From an uncultured bacterium (GTDB lineage: Bacteria > Planctomycetota > DG-23 > SLPQ01): a stretch of DNA of 11,312 nucleotides. The stretch covers positions 1 to 11,312 of the forward strand of contig CALMGO010000057.1 of assembly GCA_937863625.1 (NCBI GenBank), given 5' to 3'. Shown piece by piece: positions 1 to 8,400 of the stretch. Position 1 is the stretch's first letter; every line of letters begins with the position of its first letter. The notes beneath the pieces were generated by a model, which made no database searches, had not been told where the DNA came from, and saw only the letters and a list, made by a program, of their open reading frames with translations. Both the position numbers and the translations under genes were made by a program.

Positions 1-1
1 C

Positions 2-880
2 ACCCATCTTGCCGTGCCGCCCTACGATGTCCTCGAAGTCGTCCGCAACAAACCCGAAATCGCACGCATCGCCTCCTCGCTCGGCATCGGCATCCCCGAA
101 ACGCACTGCCCCTCATCCCTTGACGAGGCCCGCGAAGTCGCCGCGCGCGTTTCGTACCCCTGCGTTGTGAAGTTCAAAAAGGGCACCGGCGCCATCGGCA
201 TCCATTACCCGCGAACTCCTCAGGAGTTACTGCGATATTATGAAAATACGGACCGCCGGAGTGATGTCGTTTTTGACGACCTTGTACCCATGGTGCAGGA
301 GTATATCCCCGGCGGCATTCACGATGTGTGTGTCCTTTTCGACCGGGGGCGCTGCGTCGCAGCCGAGATCCACCAGCGCACAAAGATGTACCCGCCCACC
401 GGCGGCTACGGCGCCGCGTATGAGACCGAACTCGCGCCTGACATGAGAGATTTGGCGTTAAGGTTACTCACGCATGTCGGCTGGCACGGTCCCGCTCTTG
501 TCGAGTTCAAGCGCGACAGCCGCGACGGCCTCCCAAAACTCATGGAGGTAAATACCCGTTTCTGGGGCGGCGTCGACGTAAGTGCCCACGCCGGAATAGA
601 TTTCGTCCATATGGCCTACCGGCTCGCCACCGAAGGCAGTGTCACGCCTGCCTGGGACTACCAGGTCGGCATGAAATACCGCTGGCCTTTCCCCACCGAG
701 TTGAAGAGTGCTCTCCTGAGCCCCGACCGCTTCGAGGCCATCCTCGATTTTCTTACTCTTGAGCGCGGCACAAAGTATGACCTTGTCCCCAGCGACCCCG
801 TCCCCCATCTCATCCACGCCGCCTACGGCCTCTACCGCACTTTCCGAAGCCTCTTCCCCGCCTCCCCCAGAACCCCGTAG
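2..880 (+). CDS. ATP-grasp domain ligase (carboxylate-amine ligase type), 5'-partial
   Basis: This is the C-terminal part of an ATP-grasp enzyme, which uses ATP to activate a carboxylate (acyl-phosphate) and join it to an amine or thiol. The substrate cannot be told. The frame is open to the left edge (THLAVPPYDVLEVVRNK), so the GTG at position 14 is probably an internal valine and the N-terminal domain lies outside the window. Numbering from that GTG, the signature parts in order are the linker PPYDVLEVVRNKPEIARIASSLGI, the ATP-lid region KFKKGTGAIGI (about 53-63), the hinge VQEYIPGG (about 93-100), and the metal/phosphate site VEFKRD...LMEVNTRFWGG (about 162-186). That last block carries the E-x-N pair typical of ATP-grasp active sites. 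The gene ends with TAG. Relatives are often found in cell-surface sugar or amino-acid modification loci, but no neighbour here confirms a pathway. Class assignment is firm; the reaction is unknown. Confidence 0.85.
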   Translation, partial: THLAVPPYDVLEVVRNKPEIARIASSLGIGIPETHCPSSLDEAREVAARVSYPCVVKFKKGTGAIGIHYPRTPQELLRYYENTDRRSDVVFDDLVPMVQEYIPGGIHDVCVLFDRGRCVAAEIHQRTKMYPPTGGYGAAYETELAPDMRDLALRLLTHVGWHGPALVEFKRDSRDGLPKLMEVNTRFWGGVDVSAHAGIDFVHMAYRLATEGSVTPAWDYQVGMKYRWPFPTELKSALLSPDRFEAILDFLTLERGTKYDLVPSDPVPHLIHAAYGLYRTFRSLFPASPRTP

Positions 881-1086
881 CTACGTAGGGCGCGGCTTGC
901 CGCGCGCGTCCTTACCTGCCTTTGCGCCTTTCGTAACGCAGGCTTCCGGGCCATGCGCCCGCCTTTGCCTAAGGTTCGCCTTCCTCTGCGTTCTCTGTGT
1001 GAGACCGCTTTCGTTTGGGGGCTTTCAGCATTCTTCATTCATCATTGGCCTTTCCCTCAAGCCTTCAGCCTCCAGCCTGCCGCCTG
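881..1086. other. Gene-free spacer with hairpin and low-complexity remnants
   Basis: No credible coding frame lies between the ATP-grasp stop and the terminator of the minus-strand operon. The stretch holds the perfect hairpin at 890-905. It also holds a CCTCTGCGTTCTCTGTGTGAG block (about 984-1004), a CATTCTTCATTCATCATT block (1029-1046) and a run of CAGCC-type units (about 1060-1085). From memory these resemble low-complexity intergenic sequences seen in many uncultured bacteria. I see no promoter or RNA gene here. Confidence 0.5.
890..905. repeat. Perfect GC hairpin downstream of ATP-grasp gene
   Basis: GCGCGGC, TT, GCCGCGC forms a perfect 7-bp stem starting 10 bp after the ATP-grasp stop codon. 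It is not followed by a T-run on either strand, so it is not a classical intrinsic terminator. It may be a transcript-end stabilising hairpin or one unit of a dispersed palindromic repeat. Confidence 0.5.
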
Positions 1087-1128
1087 AAAAAAAGGGGGCA
1101 CAATCAGCGCCCAGCCTCTTGTGCCCCC
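1087..1128 (-). terminator. Rho-independent terminator of the blaI operon
   Basis: Read on the minus strand, GGGGGCACAA (1128-1119) and TTGTGCCCCC (1103-1094) form a perfect 10-bp stem with a 15-nt loop, followed directly by seven Ts (1093-1087). This is a strong intrinsic terminator for the minus-strand operon. It begins 31 bp after the TGA at 1159, but 151 bp after the TGA at 1279. That spacing favours the extended, read-through end of the last gene. Confidence 0.9.
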
Positions 1129-1158
1129 GCTATCCCCCTATGCTTCACTTGCCTCGTA

Positions 1159-2433
1159 TCACTTGCCTATCTTGTATTCCTCCGCTGTCATCTCAAAAGG
1201 CGCATCCCGCTCTATCGTCGCCGTAAACGGTCCCTTCACATCGTCAGGCTCTCGCCACGAGAGCGAACATGTGCCCCCTCAACCATACTTGAATGTCATG
1301 AGCTCATCATAAGTGCCGTCCGCGTTTTTTATCCTCAGTCGCGGCGGCGGCAGCGTCCCCGACTCAAGGGCAAGCGATATGCTTTCGCCGCTTCGCCCCT
1401 TGAGGCTTTCCTGAAAGACATACGTGCCTCCCCCGCTCCCCGCCGTGACCGTCGCAATCACCGGCTCGCCGGAGTCAACCGCCACTTCGCCGCCTTCGTT
1501 CAGTTCAAACGCCTCCGGCTTTCTCGGCGAGGTCGCGTTCATTATCCACTTCAGGTTTGACTTGTCGCGCCGCTCCATTGCCCATGCGTCCACGCGCCAC
1601 TTGCCCGCCGGCATCATCACCATGCCGTCTTCGGGTGCATATGTGACGTACCCGAGCTGCCCGTTAAACGATATGCTCGTCATGCCGTCTTTGACCTTCA
1701 CCGCGCCGAGCGGCATCTCCCCGGCCTTCTCAAAGTCCACCCATGCCCCGTCGGACGCCGCATTGGCCAGATATAGGGCCCCCTCGGCCTGTACGTATTT
1801 CCCCAGCGGCCTCACCGGCCCCCCAGTCGGCGACACGCCTATCCTGTCGCACTCCTGCGGGTTATCCGACACATCATTAAATGTCCCGTTGGCGTTGTAA
1901 TCTAACAGCACGCACCGCATCTTCTGCCCGTCGATTTCCACGTCGCCCTGATACCAGCCCGCCGGCGCGACGACGAGTTTCGTAAAGCCGCTTCCGCCGT
2001 AGTAATTGATATTCACGTGGTAGGCCACCGGCCCGTCCTCGCCGGGAAATAATATCCTCACCAGCGGAAAGCCTCCGCCCCCTTGGGCGTTGTTCTGCCT
2101 GTTTATTGCCGTGTCGTCGGACAGTTTCCCGTCGCAGTTGCCGTCGACGTATAGCTTCGCCCCGCCATCTCCCACCGCCATCCAGACAACGCCGTCTTTT
2201 GCCGCCGGTGCCGCCCATTTGAAAAAGACGACTTCCCCGGCGCCCGCCGGCGGCTTGGGTGTTTCCTCCGCCGACTTCACAGCGTCAAGCGCCGCGGTCC
2301 TCGTCGTAATCCCCGCCTGAGCAGGGTCGCTTTGCGAACGGTATGACAGCCACTGCTCGCCTCCCGCCGCCTGGCCCAGCGTCATAATGATAAGGCCCAG
2401 CGCCGCCATGCCGCCAAGGATGCTTTTCTTCAT
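1159..2433 (-). CDS. Exported protein, candidate selenoprotein (UGA at 1279-1281 read as Sec)
   Basis: I do not recognise a named family. Start ATG 2433 follows GAGGAGG by 9 nt and lies 20 bp after the stop of the upstream gene, so the two are probably co-transcribed. The product begins MKKSILGGMAALGLIIMTLGQAAGG, a typical signal peptide (cleavage near residue 22). Two Asp/Asn-rich EF-hand-like loops follow, DGNCDGKLSDD (97-107) and DYNANGTFND (178-187), which may bind calcium; the rest looks beta-rich. In-frame TGA at codon 385 follows FKYG. The frame then continues GGTCSLSWREPDDVKGPF and onward for 39 residues to EEYKIGK and TGA 1159-1161, giving 424 residues if read through. A SECIS-like hairpin (1237-1273) and the close terminator support this. 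A Sec-GGT-Cys pair would suggest a redox or metal role outside the membrane. Alternatives are a true stop at 1279, a recent nonsense mutation of a Cys, Trp or Arg codon, or a base-call error. Confidence 0.75.
1237..1273 (-). promoter_or_regulatory. Candidate bacterial SECIS element
   Basis: On the minus strand, 14 nt after the TGA (1281-1279), GCTCTCG (1264-1258), TGG (1257-1255) and CGAGAGC (1254-1248) form a perfect 7-bp stem with a 3-nt loop. A lower stem, CACAT (1273-1269) with ATGTG (1241-1237), encloses it across an internal loop. The apical loop starts at nucleotide 22 after the TGA and has G as its second base. Bacterial SECIS hairpins read by SelB typically have a short apical loop with a G in its first two bases, about 16-37 nt after the UGA. 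The fit is good, but the SelB contact cannot be proven from sequence. Confidence 0.6.
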
Positions 2434-2453
2434 CTTCCGTCCCTCCTCTGTAG

Positions 2454-5400
2454 TCACGGCTTCACCTCCGTCCCCCCGAGCGCCTTGTCCGCCGCCTCCG
2501 CTATCGCTTTTGCGTCGGAGCCGCTCGCCACGACCTTGCCGTCCGGCGATATCAAAAACGCCTGCGGTATTCCCGTCACCGAGTATTCGTCCGCCGCCTC
2601 GGATGTCTCGATGTTTCCTATCGCGCACTGCGGCCACGTGATTGACTGCTCGGCAGCGTATTTCGCGATTACTTCCTTGTCGTCAACGCACAGCCCCACG
2701 ACCGTGAGCCGCCCGCCGCCTGCGTACCTGTCATTTATCTCGCTCACGACCTTTGCGCCTGCGCGGCACGCCCTGTTCTGGCTCGACCAGAAGTAGAGGA
2801 GCACGTATTTCCCGCCGTCGTCCACGCTCTTGAGCGTCCGTCCGTCGATTGTCGTCATCTCGATTACAGGCGCGTTTTCACCCGCCGTGACCGGCCCTGC
2901 GTTCTTCGTCCTGATGACCCCGAGGTCGAGCACCTCGTTGCCCTCGCCGACCTGTATCTTGCGTCCTGCCACCCCGGCTATCGGCACGAATCTCCTCTGC
3001 GCGTCGTCCGCATACAGCGCAAAGTTCAGCACATAATCCCCTTCTCTCACATTGGCCATCTCAAATGAACCGTTTTCAGAGATTTTCCCGCCGTACGAGC
3101 GGTTCTCGACGAAGTCCTTCATCCCCGGCCCCGTCATCCGCCATGCCGATATTGCCTGCTGTTGTGCGCCGCGGTCATCGCTCAGCATCCGCTTGGCAAT
3201 GCCCTCGTCCGACGGCAGCGCCACCAGTGTGACCCTTGACTCCCGCGTACTCACTTTCTGGTCTGGTGCGAGCATGAGACGCCCGCGAACTGTCACCCCC
3301 GCATCCTCAAAGGCCACCTGCGCCGTCTCGCCGCCCACGAGTTTCACCCCTGCCGATTCGATTGCAAGCGTCGTGTAACTCCCGCCGCCGAAGGGAATCA
3401 TTTCCTCGAGCCCCACCGCTGCGTAGCCCGGCTCCACCTTCTCAAAGACAAACCGCCCCTCGGCGTCAGTCTGCCCGTTGTAGTAGAAATACGCCCCCTG
3501 TATTCCTCTTGCGTTTCTCTGGACGTTGACTGCGATGTCTGCCTCGGCCGCGCCCTTGCCTCCTCTTGTCACCGTGCCCTCCACCTTCGCGAACTTCTGG
3601 AGTGTGACCGTCCCTGTCTTTTCAAACTCCGCCTTTGTCGCTACGGCAAATCCCTCCTCGCCGATTGCCGCGAGAGTGTAGTCGCCCTCCTGCGACGGAA
3701 ACCAGAATTCTCCCTTTTCATCCGTCGTGCTCTTTGGCGCCTCGGTATGCTCCATACTCATGTTCTGTACATGGACGGTTTGTCGCTGCGACCCCAGCCC
3801 GACTTCTACTCCCGCCGCAGGCGTGCCGTCTTCGTTCACGACCGTGCCGACTATGCCCGCTTCCTGCACAAGGCTGAAGTCAACCTCCACTACCCGCCCC
3901 GTCAGTTCCACCGGCATCACTTCCGGCCTGTATCCCCTCGCTTCGACGCGAAGGAAACGCGCCTTCGTCCCTCCCGAGAAATTCGTCCGGAAAGGCTCGG
4001 CTATCTCATACCACCCGTCTTTGCAGTCAACCACCTCGTTGTGCTGCCAGTACACCTGCCCGCCCCATGTCCGCGGCTCCTGCCCCGGGATGACCTTGAA
4101 CGACTCAACCGGTTCTCCCGTCTCCGCGTCTACCACCTTGCCCCTGACCGCCGGGCTCGGCAGGAGTGTGACTACGTGTTCCTCATCCCCCGCCACGAGG
4201 TCATATGCTGTATACATGTAGCCCGTCTTGCTTACCGTTATGTTTACGCTCTCCTCCGGCGCCTCCAGCCACGCCGCGCGTCCTTCGGCGTCGGTTCTGG
4301 CCGAAAAGAGCAGGAAGGAGAGGTCGATTCCCTTGTACTCGTTTACATAAACGCTTGCTCCCTCTACGGCCGCCCCCTTGTCGTCGACCACCCTTACCTT
4401 GAGCGCCTTTCCCTTAGCAAGGATGACCTTCATCGGCTCCTCACTCCTCTTGACCGTGACCGTCGCCAGATACGGCGCATACCCCGCCGCCCTTACGAGC
4501 ATCTGCGTCTCCCCGGCCGGCGCGTCCTCATATACAAACCGCCCCTCTGCATCCGTATGCGCTGTCCTGCTTACCGAGACGTCGTATGACACGCCCAGTT
4601 GCAGATTTGCCTCGATTGCGTTTCCCGCCTCGTCGACTACTATTCCCTCAAACCGGTTCTTCTGCCTCATCATCACTACGGCCGTCTTGTCCATGAGGCT
4701 CTTTGTTGTCGGCGTTCCCGTCGGCACAAAGACATAGTCCCCGTGAACCGCGTTTACCTCGACGCCCTCGAGTCCCTCAGGCATGAACGCGTACTCCCAG
4801 TGCCCCTTTGCATCCGCCACAATCTCGGCATCAGAGAGCATCGGCCTCTCCACCTCGCGAGAGGCCTCTGTGGAGAGTATCACTTTCGCGCCGCCGACGC
4901 CGGTGCCTTCAGCGGTCTGCACAACGCCCCCGACCGTGACAGCCCGCGCCGGCCTCGCGGTGTATTCCTTCGGCAGCACCACCCCGCGCGGGTCCTCCCA
5001 GACGAGCCTCATCGGCGCGTAGCCTTTGCTCCTGATCTCGACCGCCAGGTAATCGACAATCCCGCCAATCGATACCTTTGCAGTCGGGCCGGCCACTGCA
5101 GCAAAACGTTCCTTCACCGCGTTGCGCTGGACGCTCACCTCTACCCCGTCAACGGCGGCTCCCGACGCGTCGACCACCTTGAGCGTCATCTCCTGCGTCG
5201 CCGGCCGCGCCTCGGCCGTCGCGGTATCCGCTACAAACTCATAGCACCCTATGTCCGCGCGAGACCCCTGCGGCCTCGCCGTCCCTGCTATATCCCTTCC
5301 TCCCTTTACGGTGTCCGGCGCCCCTGCGTTGACTGCAGGCGACTTCGCCTCAAGCCTGTAGTCGTCCTTCTCCGCCGAGACGAAAAGCGGCTCCTCTCCG

Positions 5401-8400
5401 AAGACCGAATTCGTGTCAAATCCCTTCTCATGCTGCCATTGCGCCGGGCTCCATACGAAGCCCGACATGTCCTCGCTTGCGTCGCCGATCAAAATCATGT
5501 CCGGGTAGTTGCCGACGAGGTTGTAGTCGCTCACGAGGCCGCCCAGGCTGTCCTCCGATATGCATAGCGGCCCCAGTTTGCCTCCCCACAGGATGTTGCC
5601 CGTCACGACAAAGTCCTTGCACCCGTCGCTGAGCTTGATGCCGTATCTGCCCTCGTCCGGCGCGAAGTAAATAGTATTGCCCGTTATGCTCACTCGCTCG
5701 TCTGACCAGTCCGGCCTGTCGCGAAATGCCGCTATGGCCGTGCTCTTGTTTCTATAGAAAAGGTTGTTGCGTATGACCGAGTCGTGAATGTGCGTCACAT
5801 TGAGACACGCCCCTCCGGTCGTGCCATTGCGCGCAAACGTGTTCTCCTCCAGGACGAGGTTTGACAGCGGCGTATCAGGCGTTTCGTCCGTGTCAAAGAT
5901 AATCCCGCATGTGGCGCTGTCATGAATGTAGTTGCGCGCAATCACCGTGCCGCTCGACATGCCCGAAACTCTCATCCCGTGGCGCTTGCTCGCGTCAATA
6001 TCGTTGCCGGTTATCCTCGCGTTGGCGCTGTCTTTGACGTAGATGCCGTACTTGCCCGGTTCCGTTACCGACACGTCGCTAACTGCCGAGTCGCCGCTGT
6101 TGTCAAGCATCACGCCGTAGTCGCTCTGCCCGCTGCACTTGATTCCCTCCACGGTCACCCATCTGCAGTCCTTGAGCGTCAGCCCGACCGCCCCGCCCGT
6201 GAAAGTCGCTCCCTTTCCTGCCGCCTTTATCACGATGCGCGCCTCAGGCCGCCCCGAAATCGTTATCTCACGGTCCCCTCCATATTCGCCGTCGATAATC
6301 ACAAGCGTATCCCCCGGCGACAGAGCCGCCACCGCCTTGTCGAAATCTTCCGGCGCCGCCAGTGGCCCCCTCACCATCTCGCGCTTGCCCCCCATCTCGT
6401 ACGCCCCGCAGTCGCTTGCCCGCGCGGCTCCCATGATGTCGGTGGCGCATATCTCAGTGACGTTGTCCCCGCTCCCGAGCGCAGGAGAGTCGTTCTTCAG
6501 CCGGTAGTCGTCGTTCTCCACAGAAACAAATTCCGGGTCCTCTCCGAATACCGAGTGCTGGTCAAGCCCCTTCTCGTATTTCCAGTACCCCAGCGTATAT
6601 GTGTATCCTTCCTCTTCTCCCGCCGTCTGCTCGCCCAGAACCGTCTGCCCCTCATAGTTGCCTATGACGTTGTAATCCATATCGAGGCCGTCAAACGACT
6701 CCTCGATGGCCGTCACCGGCCCATCCATGCCGCCCCAGAAGATGTTGTTGCGGACGTACATATCCTTGCACCCGCCCAGCAGCCGGAAACAGTAAAACCC
6801 CTTGCCCGGCTCAAAGTACACCGTGTTGCCCACCACCTTGTTGCGCTCGCAGTGCTGGTCCGGCGCGTCCTGGAAAAATACGATCCCGCCCTTGTAGTTC
6901 TTGTATATGAGATTGTTGCGTATTATCGAGTCTTGCACGCATACGAAGTTCATTGCCGCGCCGCCGTACTGCTTCCCGTTTCGCGTTATGACGTTGTTCT
7001 CGATTAACGCCCTTCTCACCACCGGCCCCACTACTGTGCTGCTCTCGGGGAAGACAGCTATCCCGCAGCCGCCGTTGTCATGTACGTAGTTGCCGCGGAG
7101 CGTCATGTCTGTGAGTTCGCCGTAACCTCCTATGCCGTGCCTCGTAGCGCCGGAGACTTCCGAGTCTTCGATTGTGATGCCTGCCGAGTCGTTTATCTGC
7201 ACGCTTCGCGCCATCGGCCCCGTCACCGTGCAGTGTCTCACTGTGCAGTTCTCGCAGTTGGAGATGTTTATGTATTTGCAGGTTATATCCTCGACTACTA
7301 CCCACTTCGCATCGCCAAGGTAGACCTCAATCGTCTCTCCGAGTGTTGCGCCCTGCTTTTCAGCCTTTATTGTTATGGGCTTGCCTTCTTCGCCGCTTGT
7401 CTTCACTGTAATCTTTCCGGCGTACGCGCCCGGCGTCAGTACTATCGTGTCTCCACCCTGTGCCTGGTCCAAAATCCCCGCCACCGTCCCCGGGTCCGCC
7501 TTGATGACGCGGACTTCCTCGCCTTCCTTCTCCGCTCTTGCCGAGTTTACAAGAAACGCCAGACTCAGCACTACGGCCGTTATCGCCAGCGGCAGCGCAA
7601 TCCACGCTCCCGGCCTTCTCTCATCGCTGCGTCCCATAAGCCTGCCTATCCTGTTCATGAACGTTCCCCCAACTGCTGCCATTGCCAGTGATGACGTTGC
7701 CCGAGTGCCTTCCAGGTCAGCCAACGCCCTTGCATAGAGAATCCTGTTCCCGCAGGCCGCCACCGCCGCGTCGTCGCAGCAGTTCTCCCGCTCTTCGCGT
7801 ATCCGCTTTGATATCCACCACACGCATGGATGGTAGAAAAGTACTGTCTCAATCGCCGTCTGCACGAGATTCACCAGGTAATCCCACCTGGCCACGTGCG
7901 CCAGTTCATGCGCGATAATTGCTTCCAGTTGCTCCGCCGTCAGCCCCGTAAATGCCCCCGCCGGTATCAGTATCACCGGCTTGAGCGCCCCTATTACAAC
8001 CGGCACTGTTGCCACCGCCGATTCCAGAAGATGAACCGTCCTCGAAACGCTGAGCCTCTTGGCTATTCGCCCCATCGCCTCCTGCCACTTTGCCGCCGCC
8101 TCGCGTGTGCCCCGCGTCTTCATGCTCCGGACTTTCACCCACCCGCCAGCGAGCCTCACCGACAGGACAAATACCCCCGCCAGCCATAGCACCACAAGGT
8201 AGGGGAGGGCCCCCTCGACTTTTCCTCTCATCTCAGCCCAGCGGCTCTGCGCCGGTGCTGTCGGCGCCGCTATCGGCACAAGGCTCACCTTCCTCCTGCC
8301 GCCGTCCGCAGGCGTGGCCGTAGCCGCGACTTGGGTTTCGATACCACTGATCTCGACTTGCGGAGGTGCTTCTTGCAGGGGTTCTTCCGGTATGGCTTCC

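Noticed and set aside
759..1226. Plus-strand frame of 155 codons across the spacer
   Set aside because: It overlaps the ATP-grasp end and the terminator, has low-complexity composition, and lacks a domain or ribosome-binding site.
1159..1281. TGA reassigned genome-wide to Gly or Trp (code 25 or 4)
   Set aside because: TGA ends the repressor, the M56 protein and the extended last gene at sensible places with operon-like spacing, so it works as a normal stop in this genome.
1279..2637. Minus-strand frame beginning at 2637 as the start of the exported protein
   Set aside because: It would overlap the M56 gene by 184 bp and has no signal peptide at its start. ATG 2433 has a good ribosome-binding site and begins a clear signal peptide.
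5922..7007. Long plus-strand frames opposite the M56 gene (also 3747-4589, 4599-5567, 8331-8822)
   Set aside because: They are antisense to a gene with clear domains, rich in Arg/His/Pro as expected from GC-rich shadows, and have no recognisable domains.
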